Below, one piece after another: positions 9,162 to 18,039 of a DNA stretch of 64,000 nt (position 1 is its first letter; the number at the start of each line of letters is the position of its first letter). A program made the position numbers and the translations under genes. Source of the stretch: Bin87 sp965220055 (GTDB taxonomy: Bacteria; Chloroflexota; Dehalococcoidia; Lucifugimonadales; UBA3495); assembly GCA_965220055.1 (NCBI GenBank), contig CBDCPE010000004.1:186001-250000 (forward strand), given 5' to 3'. Below the pieces are notes generated by a model. It saw nothing but the letters and a program-made list of their open reading frames with translations, ran no database searches and was not told the origin of the DNA.

Positions 9162-9791
9162 ATGTCATTGTATTCCACGTTTGTCCCCGAAAGCGGGAAG
9201 GTCAGTGACTCCGCCTTGGTGTCGGCGTTGGCTCATTGCTTGAAATCGCATGAGTGCTTTTGGGAGCCGTTTCATGCCGTGGCTGAGGATCTGGGTATTT
9301 CGATACCTTTCGAGGATGTTGTGAAGCATGAGGATTCGGGCGGCGGCGTGCGTTTGGATTTGGGTTTGTACGACGGCTCCGGCGCCCTGTGGTTTATTGT
9401 TGAGGCAAAGGTCGGTGCTGGCCTCACGGTCAATCAGCCCCTCGGGTATCTGGACCGCCTCACGCCGGCCCGGCTCGGTGTGCTGATGTTCATTGTCCCC
9501 TATTGGAGACTTGATGATGTTTGGGAAAGGGCGACTCATGATCTTCCCCAATGCGAATGGGAGTCGACGAGAGTAGATGCTTATGATGTCCGAGCAGTTC
9601 GTTCCGTGACCGGTCGCAAAAGCCTGGTTTTGATGGAGTGGCAGGCTTTGGGGGAGGCGTTCCGTGTGGGCTGGGGAAAATATGTTGATGCCTTCGGATA
9701 TATGCCAGGGTCTGGGAACCCGATCGATGAGGCCTTGGATCAGGCATGGCGTGACATCGAGGACTTTAGTCACATGGCGAGGTCTGTTTAG
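9162..9791 (+). CDS. PD-(D/E)XK nuclease-like protein
   Basis: This 209-residue protein contains RLDLGLYD, then ALWFIVEAKVGAGLTVNQ: an Asp followed about 15 residues later by E-A-K at the end of a beta strand, the core of the PD-(D/E)XK fold, with a Gln further on (QPLGYL) as in many nuclease families. It is probably a DNA-cleaving or DNA-binding protein of the restriction/defence type, but no known subfamily is recognisable to me. Codon use is more T-rich than that of its neighbours, which hints at transfer. AGAGG lies 5 bases before the ATG. Confidence 0.55.
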   Translation: MSLYSTFVPESGKVSDSALVSALAHCLKSHECFWEPFHAVAEDLGISIPFEDVVKHEDSGGGVRLDLGLYDGSGALWFIVEAKVGAGLTVNQPLGYLDRLTPARLGVLMFIVPYWRLDDVWERATHDLPQCEWESTRVDAYDVRAVRSVTGRKSLVLMEWQALGEAFRVGWGKYVDAFGYMPGSGNPIDEALDQAWRDIEDFSHMARSV

Positions 9792-9963
9792 GCCCGTGGT
9801 CTGATTGGCTTTGCTGTTGCAAAACATTGGGCGCTGTCGGATAACCCGACTCCCTGCTTTGATTGAACCCCAAGTGCTAAAATCCCTTCGGAAACTGACA
9901 ACCAAGAAGTGAATAAGTGAATATCGGTCACTGACTATCGGCCGTAGGCCAACCGGAGGCGTC

Positions 9964-11952
9964 TTGGCAATTACAGAATTGGAAATCACCAAACGCACCA
10001 GCTTCGCGTCCAGCGAGTGGTTCGGCGACGTGGGCGCGTATGAGCTTCTGGAAGGCACGGCCCACTACACGGTGGACCCGTTGCACGCCCGGAATCAGGG
10101 GATCACGGACCTGGACCTGGCGCCACGCAATCCCGCCGGCAAGGTGGAGTTTTCGGCGGACTTCGCCATGCTCCAGCCGGTGAACATCGACCGGGGCAAC
10201 GGCCGCATCCTGTTCGACGTGGTGAACCGGGGCCGGAAGACCGCCCTGAGCCTGAACAGCGTCCCCACTGCTACCGACCCCACCTCTCCCCTGGAAGCGG
10301 GCAACGGCTACCTGATGCGCCGGGGCTACACGGTGGTCTGGGGCGGCTGGCAGGCCGACGTGCCGACCACTCCCGGCCTCATCGGACTTCATGGGCCCGA
10401 AGCCATCGGCCCCCAGGGACCTCTGACCGGCAAAATCCTCTGCCAGTTCCAGTGCAACGAGCCCACCCAGGTGTTCCTCCTGGCGGACCGGCAGCACCTG
10501 CCCAACCCTGCCGCTGACCCCGAAGAGGCGGAGGCCACCCTGACGGTGCGCGACTTGCCCAACAGTCCTGCTACACCCGTTGACCGGAGCCAATGGTCCT
10601 TCGTCCGAGTCGAGGACGAGGATCTGGAGCCGCAGCATAACCACATCTACATGCCCTCCGGGTTCGAGCCGGGGAGGATTTACCAGTTGGTCTACACCAC
10701 AACCGGCAGCCGGATCGTGGGACTGGGGTTCGTCGCAATGCGGGATGTGGTCTCTTTCCTGAGACACGCCCCGGCCTCGGCGGGAAACCCCTGCGCCGGG
10801 GCAATTGACTTCGCCTACGCCATGGGTCGTTCCCAGAGCGGGCGCTTCCTGCGCCAGTACATCCACGTGGGCATCAACGAGGACGAGGAGGACCGGCCGG
10901 CCCTGGACGGGATCATCCCCCACGTGGCCGGCGGGATGCGCGGCGAGTTTAACCTGCGCTTCGGACAGCCGTCCAAGGACGTCTGCTACATCATACCGGA
11001 GATGTTCCCCTTCACCGACACACCACAGACGGACCCGGTGACCGGCGCTCAGGGTTCCCTGCTCGACACCCTGGAGCGGCGGGGCAACGTGCCCAGGATC
11101 ATGTTCACCAACACCTCCGCCGAGTACTGGCGTGGAGACGCCGCATTGATCCACACCGACCTCGAGACCCTGACCGATGCTGCGGAGTCGCCGTCGGTCC
11201 GCCGCTACCACTTCGCCGGCTGCCAGCACGGCTCAGGTGATTTCCCTCTGGTGGAAGTCCGTACCAGTGACGGGATACGAGGACAGCTACCCTTCAACAG
11301 CGTGGACTACGCTCCCCTGCTGCGGGCTGCGCTGGACAACCTGGACCGCTGGGTCACCACGGGCGAAGAGCCTCCCGCCAGCCGTCATCCCAGCCTGAAC
11401 GACGGCACGGCAGTGGAGTCCAATACGCTGCTGGAACGGTTCGCCCAACTCCCCGGCGTGCGGGTCCCGACCCAGACCACTAGAGCGATTCGGCTGGACT
11501 ACGGCCCGGAGGCGCACTTGGGTCGCACCACCAGGTTGCCTGCCGATGAGGGAGCGGAGTTCCCGGCGCTGGTGGCCGACCTTGACGAGTCCTTCAACGA
11601 ACGCGGCGGCATCCGCCTGCCCGACCTGGCGGTCCCGGTGGCCACCTACACCGGCTGGAACCTGCGCGACGAGAGCATCGGCAACCCCAACCTCTTTATC
11701 GGCATCACCGGCGGCCTTGCCGGCTGGACCCTCCCACTGCCGGCTACCGAAGCCGAGCGCAAATCTGCCGGCGACCCACGAGCATCCATCGAGGAACGCT
11801 ACGCCAGTCGTGAGGACTACCTGGAGCAGGTGACCCGCGCCGCGACGGACCTGGTGACCGAGGGCTACCTGCTGGAGGAAGACGTGGCCGAGGTGGTGGA
11901 CCTGGCAGGGCGCAAGTACGATTACTTCGTGGACAACGGCGCGGAGTGCTGA
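9964..11952 (+). CDS. Large alpha/beta hydrolase-domain protein
   Basis: This 662-residue protein belongs to the family annotated as alpha/beta hydrolase domain (Abhydrolase_10-like): N-terminal FGDVGAYELLEGTAHYTVDP, then RILFDVVNRGRK, VVWGGWQADV, and the nucleophile region AMGRSQSGRFLRQYIHVGIN near residue 285. It starts at TTG 9964, supported by GGAGG 6 bases upstream. No signal peptide is visible, so it should be cytosolic. The substrate is unknown; the family occurs where bacteria use complex organic compounds. It stands alone. Confidence 0.8.
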   Translation: MAITELEITKRTSFASSEWFGDVGAYELLEGTAHYTVDPLHARNQGITDLDLAPRNPAGKVEFSADFAMLQPVNIDRGNGRILFDVVNRGRKTALSLNSVPTATDPTSPLEAGNGYLMRRGYTVVWGGWQADVPTTPGLIGLHGPEAIGPQGPLTGKILCQFQCNEPTQVFLLADRQHLPNPAADPEEAEATLTVRDLPNSPATPVDRSQWSFVRVEDEDLEPQHNHIYMPSGFEPGRIYQLVYTTTGSRIVGLGFVAMRDVVSFLRHAPASAGNPCAGAIDFAYAMGRSQSGRFLRQYIHVGINEDEEDRPALDGIIPHVAGGMRGEFNLRFGQPSKDVCYIIPEMFPFTDTPQTDPVTGAQGSLLDTLERRGNVPRIMFTNTSAEYWRGDAALIHTDLETLTDAAESPSVRRYHFAGCQHGSGDFPLVEVRTSDGIRGQLPFNSVDYAPLLRAALDNLDRWVTTGEEPPASRHPSLNDGTAVESNTLLERFAQLPGVRVPTQTTRAIRLDYGPEAHLGRTTRLPADEGAEFPALVADLDESFNERGGIRLPDLAVPVATYTGWNLRDESIGNPNLFIGITGGLAGWTLPLPATEAERKSAGDPRASIEERYASREDYLEQVTRAATDLVTEGYLLEEDVAEVVDLAGRKYDYFVDNGAEC

Positions 11953-12087
11953 ATTTCATTGAGATCAGGGCAATGCCGGCGTGACCACTGCCGGCGCTGT
12001 CCATCACATCTCAGATGGCATTCCCCGCACCCCGCAGGACGCCGAACCGGGCGGCTGAAAGCGTAGGCGCACCCAGGCTGGCGCGTA

Positions 12088-12220
12088 CCCACTTGCGTTC
12101 AAACTGTCATTGCGCGCTCTTTCTCCTGTCATTGCGAGCGAAGCGCGACAATCTCGTCGGCGGAGGAGGCGTGGTCCAGGCTACGGTACCGCCACGTCGC
12201 AACGCTTCTCGCAATGACGA
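12088..12220. repeat. Dispersed palindromic repeat (MITE/REP-like), copy 1
   Basis: GTCATTGCGAG at 12128 and its inverse CTCGCAATGAC near 12217 bracket about 90 bases, the form of the widespread CATTGCGAGCGAAGCG repeats. The preceding CGTACCCAC-T-TGCGTTCAAAC recurs next to a second copy at 13491. Confidence 0.65.
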
Positions 12221-12324
12221 ACTGGGTACGGGTGAGGGTCGTCGGCAAGGGAGGGAGAGGTCACGATCACCAGCGTGATTGCTCGTCGTTCACCTCGCCC
12301 GTCTATGCCCTCTGGAGGTGCCGT

Positions 12325-13359
12325 TCACAGGCCGACCACGCGCACTCGGTGATTATGAGTGTCGGCAATAAAGAGGTCGCCTTCCGCATCGATGCCGCAG
12401 CCATGGGGATGAACCAACCCTGCTTCAATGGCGGGGCCGCCGTCGCCGCCACCGCCTTCGCGCCCTCCGGCGATGGTGGTTACGATGCCGGTATGGGCGT
12501 CGATTCGCCTCACTGCACAGTTATCCGAGTCAACTACGATTATGTTGTCATTCAGGTCGCAACGCATCGCTTTGGGCGCTCCCCAAGTGGCTGCCAGCGC
12601 CGGGCCGCCGTCGCCGGCGTAACCGAACACTGCCTCAGCCCCGGCAACGGTACTCAGCACTCCATCCGGGGATATTTTGCGGACCCCATTTCCTTCCCGC
12701 TCTGACACATAGACATTCCCCTGGCTATCCATGCATACGGCCCGGGGACCCATCAGGCTCGCTTCGGTGGCCGGTTTACCGTCTCCGGCGCGGGACAGCT
12801 CCCCGGTTCCGGCAAAGGTGGTGATGATCCCGGTCGCCAGGTCCACCCGGCGTATGCGTTGGTCCTGTATGTCAGCGATCAGCAGGCCGCCCCGCCGGTC
12901 CAGGAACACGTCGTTGGGTTCCCGGAGCATGGCTTCGTTGCCAGGACCGCCGTCCCCGCTGTACCCGAATTCGCCGGTGCCGGCGACGGTGGAGATTATG
13001 CCGGTACGACCGTCTATCTTTCTTACCGCAGGGTCGAACCTCTGCGAGAAGTACATGTCTCCGTTAACATCGATGGCCAGTCCGTATGGTTGGTTGATGA
13101 GCGCATCGACGGCAGGGCCGCCGTCACCGGCGTACCCCGGCTCTCCCGTTCCGGCTATCAGCGTGATTATGCCGGTCAGCGCATCCATGAGGCGGATCCT
13201 GTGATGGCGCCCCATGCACACGATCATGTTGCCCTGGGGATCAAATTCACAGGCGTACGGAGTTTGACACGCGGCGTCTATCGCCGGGCCGCCGTCACCC
13301 TCCCAACCTTCTGATCCGTTTCCCAATATGGTCTGGATGATGCCTTTCTCAGCTAGCAT
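12325..13359 (-). CDS. NHL-repeat beta-propeller protein
   Basis: The 344-residue product consists of about six repeats of roughly 55 residues, each with a G-x-G-x-x-GYAGDGGPA segment, a NxPxG/A-type strand (QPYGLAID, EPNDVFLD, GPRAVCMD) and a D-x-x-G-x-(L/I/M)-x-(I/V)-(A/S)-D strand (GGLLIADIQDQRIRRVD). This is the NHL six-bladed propeller, used for binding ligands or as a scaffold. No signal peptide is visible. The repeat regularity makes the assignment firm; the function stays open. Confidence 0.85.
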   Translation of the reverse strand: MLAEKGIIQTILGNGSEGWEGDGGPAIDAACQTPYACEFDPQGNMIVCMGRHHRIRLMDALTGIITLIAGTGEPGYAGDGGPAVDALINQPYGLAIDVNGDMYFSQRFDPAVRKIDGRTGIISTVAGTGEFGYSGDGGPGNEAMLREPNDVFLDRRGGLLIADIQDQRIRRVDLATGIITTFAGTGELSRAGDGKPATEASLMGPRAVCMDSQGNVYVSEREGNGVRKISPDGVLSTVAGAEAVFGYAGDGGPALAATWGAPKAMRCDLNDNIIVVDSDNCAVRRIDAHTGIVTTIAGGREGGGGDGGPAIEAGLVHPHGCGIDAEGDLFIADTHNHRVRVVGL

Positions 13360-13487
13360 GTACGCCTCCCGTTTTCACCAAATATCCCGTTCCCTTTCGT
13401 CCCGGGGGCCATTGTATATCGGGCCTCGCGAAAAAACCCGACCGGCGCTCGGACACAAAAGCAGCCGGCCGTCAAGGGAAGCGCGGG

Positions 13488-13556
13488 CCGCCGCGTACCC
13501 ACGTGCGTTCAAACGGTCATTGCGAGCGAAGCGCCGCAATCTCGTTGGCTACAGCA
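13488..13556. repeat. Dispersed CATTGCGAGCGAAGCG repeat, copy 2
   Basis: This stretch repeats the 12088 copy: CGTACCCACGTGCGTTCAAA followed by CGGTCATTGCGAGCGAAGCG, but lacks the inverted partner, so it looks like half of the palindromic element. Confidence 0.6.
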
Positions 13557-14469
13557 GTGCGGCTGGGGCGCGTTCTGGTATCAACCCAGTCTCGGTAATA
13601 TCGCTACTCTTTGGCAGCGAGTTCTCATCTACATAGCAGGCGTGCCCGAAAGCGGGTTGTATTGCGTTTATGGACCCGATGGGCCACCTGCGGCGTGCCC
13701 AAGTGATCATCCACGCTAACCAAGACCTCAAAACCCTAGCACCGGATATTTTCTGCCGGGTTCAGGTAGGCGTTGGTTTCGTAGCCACGCTTGCGCATTG
13801 GAACCGTTCCTTCCACCGAAACCCTTCCAACTCCCAACATCTTGGAGACTGCAGCATCATTTGACGGGACGCTACCCTGAAAGGGGGTCGCACATAGCGG
13901 CATCTTGCCAAACGAATGGCATTCCTACCAACGCTACCGAGAATCAGATGAAACGGGGCCGCGGTTGCAACGTGGCCCCGTTTATGTAGGTACAGCCAAG
14001 AGCTGGAGGATCCAGTTCAAACGGCTCCGTGACCGATCGGCCGCAATCACCAGAGAAAAGCAAGAGAACTCCCCTCCCCTACCCCAGCGCGCACGGATCA
14101 GCAATAGGGGCCATAAATATGAGCTCAGGGGCCCTTTCCGAGATTGTTTAGGAATTTATACGCAGCGCACGCAAAACGCCGTCAGAGGCCATGATTAGGC
14201 TGTTATAGATCAATCTACAGAGATGCCCCAAAACCTGCGTCTTTCGCAATCAATACGGAAAATGCGGCTTACCAAGAATCCGCCAGGCAAAAATCGAACA
14301 CGAAAGTTGATGACTCGTGCCCATTACCTTAGATGGCAATTACCGGTTAAATGGTTGTACTACTGCGGGCGGTGTGGCGGATAAACCTGACATTGCCCGT
14401 AGTGTGTCAAGGGCGGCGGGAAAACGTATCACTGGGGTGTCGAAGGTCAGGGAAAATGTCCGGCTAAGT
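13557..14469. other. Non-coding stretch with one strong hairpin
   Basis: No convincing gene. AAACGGGGCC at 13951-13960 pairs perfectly with GGCCCCGTTT at 13974-13983 (13 bp with the inner pairs), a rho-independent-like hairpin with no clear gene to terminate. The remainder up to the ISNCY end shows nothing I recognise. Confidence 0.5.
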
Positions 14470-16050
14470 GTTCAGCATAAATGTCACTCGGTTATGCCGC
14501 GATGGTATCAGAAGTTGGCGTAGTTGACGCGCTGCGGACTTGCCGCAGCGGTGGAGTATCGGCGTCCATGTATTTCCTGACCGTGGCCCGGTTGATCCCC
14601 AACTCCCGTGCTATTCCTCGGATCGACATGCCTTTACGCTTCGCCTTCTGTATTGTCTTCCACCGCGCCTTCTGGAGAAACGTCGCCTTCCGGGGCGGAA
14701 TGGCTGCCATCTTGCCGGCTGCGGTCTCGTGGCTGGCAACCGGGTCAGGCGCGGTTTCTTCGGCACAATTGGTGTCGAGTTGGAGGAGGGTCGTCGCCCA
14801 AGTCCTGGCGGGATGGTCAGGATCGGAACGGTGGCTGGCAAAGTGTGGGAATGATCCGTTGCCGGTTCGCATGAATGCCGGATTGGGCGGCGCCTCTTGA
14901 GAAGGGATGGTGCGTCCTTGGTGTTGCAGGGATAGACGACCATCCAGTCCTTCCAGGACCTCCACAGCCGCCCCGGCATAGCTGGGGCGTTCCGGCTCGG
15001 GCAGCAACTGCAGGGTATGCAACTGGAACTTCACCGTGTTGTCCCGGGCTACCTTCCTGCGGTGCTTGAAGCAGAGGATACGGTCCAGGCACACGTCCGA
15101 TGCCAGCGGGCGGTAAGCGGCCTCGGGACATTGCGGCGGAACGCTGAAGCGTGCGTTGCAGCGTGGCAGGAAGCCCTGCAGTACGCGGTCAGCTTCCGCG
15201 ATGGTGGTCGCGCCAGCCAGTCGGAGTTCCGTTACCAGCCGGTCCTGAAACGTTCCCGCCGTTCGTTCCACCCGACCCTTCGCCTGGGGCGACAGCGTGA
15301 ATATCATCTGGATCCCCAGCTCGTCCATGGCGCGGCTGAACTGGGTCGGCGCACCGGCGAGCCCAGACCCGGGCGTGTGCTTGAAGACGGCGTGCCGGTC
15401 GACGTAGAGGGCAACCGGGGCGCCGTAGCTCTGCACCAGCTCCTGCATCATCACGAAATAGTTGCGTGCGTCTTCATGCTCGCAGAAGAGGGCGTTGACC
15501 ACGGCGCCGGTGGCGTCATCCACCGCCAGCAACAGCGTGAACTGCGGTCCCGCTTCCCCCAGCCATCGGTGATAGCTGCCGTCCATCTGGATTAGCATGC
15601 CCTCCTGCGGCATTCGCTGACGACGCACCCGATGCTGCGGCGTACGGCGACGGCGTGGGCTGTTCAACCCAGCGGACACCAGGATGCGCCGCAGCGTGCT
15701 GCGGTCGATGTCGATACCCTCGCGCTCTCCAAGCAATTCGCTCAGGTGGGTGTGGTTGGTTCCCAAGTAGCGGGTGCTGGCCAGGTGCAACACCTCGGCG
15801 CGGATGGTCTCCGGTGTTGCGTTGGGCGGCCGACGACCACGATGGCCGTGAGCCAGGGCGACGGCACCCTCCCTCTGGTACGCCGCCAGAACGCGCCTGG
15901 TGTGGCGTGTGCTCACTCCCATCAGCCCGGCTGCCTGGTCCACGGTCATCTGCTCTGCCCACAGGCTGTTCAGGACCTTGAGTCTGCCTTGTTCTTTCTG
16001 GTTCAACGTCACATTCTCCATAGAAGGGACTGTGACATTTATGCTGACCA
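14470..16050 (-). mobile_element. ISNCY-family insertion sequence
   Basis: Ends are inverted repeats: TTCAGCATAAATGTCAC at 14471-14487 and its near-exact inverse at 16032-16049, bracketing one transposase gene. No clear target duplication was found. Confidence 0.75.
14492..16021 (-). CDS. ISNCY-family transposase
   Basis: The 509-residue protein has an N-terminal helix-turn-helix (MTVDQAAGLMGVSTRHTRRV), then an integrase-core DDE domain: MDGSYHRWL (first Asp), ALYVDRHAVFK (second Asp) and KGRVERTAGTFQDRL (Glu). It keeps all catalytic residues and intact ends, so it may be active. Unusually, the C-terminus adds a second HTH of the resolvase/IS21 kind (KGMSIRGIARELGINRATVR). A decayed relative lies at 47509-48171. 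Confidence 0.85.
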   Translation of the reverse strand: MENVTLNQKEQGRLKVLNSLWAEQMTVDQAAGLMGVSTRHTRRVLAAYQREGAVALAHGHRGRRPPNATPETIRAEVLHLASTRYLGTNHTHLSELLGEREGIDIDRSTLRRILVSAGLNSPRRRRTPQHRVRRQRMPQEGMLIQMDGSYHRWLGEAGPQFTLLLAVDDATGAVVNALFCEHEDARNYFVMMQELVQSYGAPVALYVDRHAVFKHTPGSGLAGAPTQFSRAMDELGIQMIFTLSPQAKGRVERTAGTFQDRLVTELRLAGATTIAEADRVLQGFLPRCNARFSVPPQCPEAAYRPLASDVCLDRILCFKHRRKVARDNTVKFQLHTLQLLPEPERPSYAGAAVEVLEGLDGRLSLQHQGRTIPSQEAPPNPAFMRTGNGSFPHFASHRSDPDHPARTWATTLLQLDTNCAEETAPDPVASHETAAGKMAAIPPRKATFLQKARWKTIQKAKRKGMSIRGIARELGINRATVRKYMDADTPPLRQVRSASTTPTSDTIAA

Positions 16051-16102
16051 GTTAGTGCGGACCTTTTCGCTGACCGTTGACACCCCATTGATACGTTTTC
16101 CC

Positions 16103-17534
16103 GTAACAGTTCAGAGTTGAGGGGAAGTGAGCAGTTGACGGCAGGCAGCGATGGGGTTGAGAGCTTGTGCTCGCCAGGTGCCGAAGAGAGATGCCAGCGT
16201 CATCTTGGTGTCGGTGCCCTGCGCTGAGCGGGTGCCCCCGCTGACCTTGCGGCTGACCACCAAATGGCGCAGGCTGCGCTCGGCGGCATTGTTGTCCGGC
16301 GGCACTTCCGGTTGGGCCACGAAGACGAAGAGTTCCTTGATGTGCTTCTCCATGCGTCGGCACAGTCTGGCCGGGACGGCCGACGGGTCGTCCCGGAATG
16401 GACGGCAGAGGGCCAGCAGTCGCCTTTCCAGGGTCAGTTGGGCGGTGCGGCGTGGTGGTTCTGAAGGGTGGGTAAAGGTCGTGGCCTGACGGTAGAGTTG
16501 GTGGACGGCGTCAGCCCACTGGGCCAGTGATCTATCATCAGGGTAGAGGACACGCAGGTCGTGGATGTCCCGCAGCAGGTGAGCCCAGCAGCGTTGCTTG
16601 GGACCGTCGTAATGGTGGTAGGCGGCATAGAAGTCGCTGACCAGCACGCCAGCAAACTCCTTGCCCAGGACTTCGTCGACCACGGCCTTGCCCCGACCAC
16701 GCCGCAGGAAGTACCGCTGGTCGGAGGTGCTGAAAGTCCACACGTAGCCGTTGTGTCCGTCTTCACGCCAGCCGGTCTCATCGGCGTGGACCACTGGGCT
16801 GCCGCGGACGCGCTCCAGTATGCCCGCCAGTTCGGTCTGCGCTTTGCCCGCCACGGTGCGTGTGGCATTTACGATGGCGCCCAGGCTGAGGCGCAGCCCG
16901 TGCACGGTGTCCAGGTACCATTGGATGGTGCGTAACGGCAGCCTGGCCTCCTCCCGCAGGGCTGCAATCAGGCTGATGACATTGACCCCCAGACGCTGCT
17001 TGCCCATCACCACGCCGTCCAGTTGTGCTTTGGGAACACAGCAGCGTCGGCACTGTGGACAGGTGCGGGCCAGGTAAACGTGCTCGGTTACCTGCGCCGG
17101 AACCTGGGGCAGGTCGATGACCTCCCGAGTGCGCTGGGCCCAGCCTCCGGACAAGTGGGTCCCGCAGTCGGGACACTGCTCCACCACATGCTCCACTCGG
17201 TGGGTGGGCGTCATGCGGGATCGGGCAAAGCCGTGAAACCGGGGTTTGCGTGGCTCCTTGGGACGTGCTGGCTCCCGGTCCGCTTTGGGCTTCAGACCGG
17301 GCATCCGGCGGGAGCTTTGGGGTTTGGCTTGGCCTTCCAACTGGGCAATCCGCTTCTCCAGCCGCTCGATGATGGCTTGCTGGCGGACTATGATGCCAAT
17401 CAGGACATCCCGGTCAGCTGCCCTGAGATTGATTTCGGTATCCATCCCAGTTATATGACATAACCACCGCCCCCAAAGCCAGCCACCCGCAAACCAAGTT
17501 CGCCCAATTCACCCCACCAACTCTGAACAGTTAC
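16103..17534 (-). mobile_element. IS66-family element with 8-bp target duplication
   Basis: GTAACAGTTCAGAGTT at 16103-16118 and its inverse at 17519-17534 are the ends. GTTTTCCC flanks both sides (16095-16102 and 17535-17542), an exact 8-bp duplication as IS66 makes. A single transposase and a length of 1.43 kb fit the ISBst12 subgroup that lacks tnpA and tnpB. Confidence 0.85.
16111..17445 (-). CDS. IS66-family transposase (TnpC-like)
   Basis: The 444-residue protein begins with a leucine-zipper-like coiled coil (residues 12-40), a basic linker, the zinc-binding CPDCGTHLSG and CPQCRRCC motifs, and the DDE domain with HADETGWREDGHNGYVW, VSDFYAAYHHYDG and PDNNAAERSLRHLVVSRK. These are the standard TnpC parts, so it appears intact and potentially active. 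Confidence 0.9.
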   Translation of the reverse strand: MDTEINLRAADRDVLIGIIVRQQAIIERLEKRIAQLEGQAKPQSSRRMPGLKPKADREPARPKEPRKPRFHGFARSRMTPTHRVEHVVEQCPDCGTHLSGGWAQRTREVIDLPQVPAQVTEHVYLARTCPQCRRCCVPKAQLDGVVMGKQRLGVNVISLIAALREEARLPLRTIQWYLDTVHGLRLSLGAIVNATRTVAGKAQTELAGILERVRGSPVVHADETGWREDGHNGYVWTFSTSDQRYFLRRGRGKAVVDEVLGKEFAGVLVSDFYAAYHHYDGPKQRCWAHLLRDIHDLRVLYPDDRSLAQWADAVHQLYRQATTFTHPSEPPRRTAQLTLERRLLALCRPFRDDPSAVPARLCRRMEKHIKELFVFVAQPEVPPDNNAAERSLRHLVVSRKVSGGTRSAQGTDTKMTLASLFGTWRAQALNPIAACRQLLTSPQL

Positions 17535-17542
17535 GTTTTCCC

Positions 17543-18022
17543 GCCGCCCTTGACAGCAAAGGCCCTGGGGACACTCCGGAGTGGGCGCCGGTCGGGGCAC
17601 CGCCACGCTGTCCACCGTGGCCCGCACCATCTTCATGTCGTGGCGGTTGGCCCCGTCCACCACCAGACCCAACGGAATGCCCTGGGCTTCGGTCAACAGG
17701 CTACGTTTGACGCCCCGCTTACCTCGGTCCGTGGGGTTGGCGCCGGTTTTTTTCCCACCCAAGGGGGATTTGGTCATGGCGCCGTCCCTACTCAGCCAAC
17801 TCCAGTCCAGCCCCTTCAATTCATCATAGCGTTCCAGTCCCACCCGCCATAGCTCCAGAAACACCCCAGCGGCAACCCACTCCTGAAAGCGCAAATGGGC
17901 GGTGGAGCCGGAGCATATGCCCGTGGCGTCCAACGCCTTCCACTGGCAGCCGGTGCGCAGCACGTAGCAGATGCCATCGGTGATAGACGACAATAAGGAA
18001 TGTCTCCCTGTTGCCTCACCGA
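17543..18022 (-). pseudogene. IS5-family transposase remnant
   Basis: Read on the minus strand this gives GICYVLRTGCQWKALDATG, STAHLRFQEWVAAGVFLELW, MTKSPLGGKKTGANPTDRG and ANRHDMKMVRATVDS, nearly identical to the IS5 copy at 61802-62690. The N-terminal ~60 residues are missing (cut by the element starting at 18023) and the C-terminal third, with the last catalytic Glu, is gone beyond the IS66 side. Unlike the 61.8-kb copy it has no frameshift in the surviving part. Confidence 0.8.
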
Positions 18023-18039
18023 AGAATGTTACCGAAACT

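Noticed and set aside
9928..11229. A 433-codon minus-strand frame rich in Val, Gly and His
   Set aside because: It is antisense to the hydrolase at 9964-11952 and has no recognisable motif.
13951..13983. The strong hairpin as an RNA gene or riboswitch
   Set aside because: It is a simple perfect stem with no conserved core and no gene directly linked to it.
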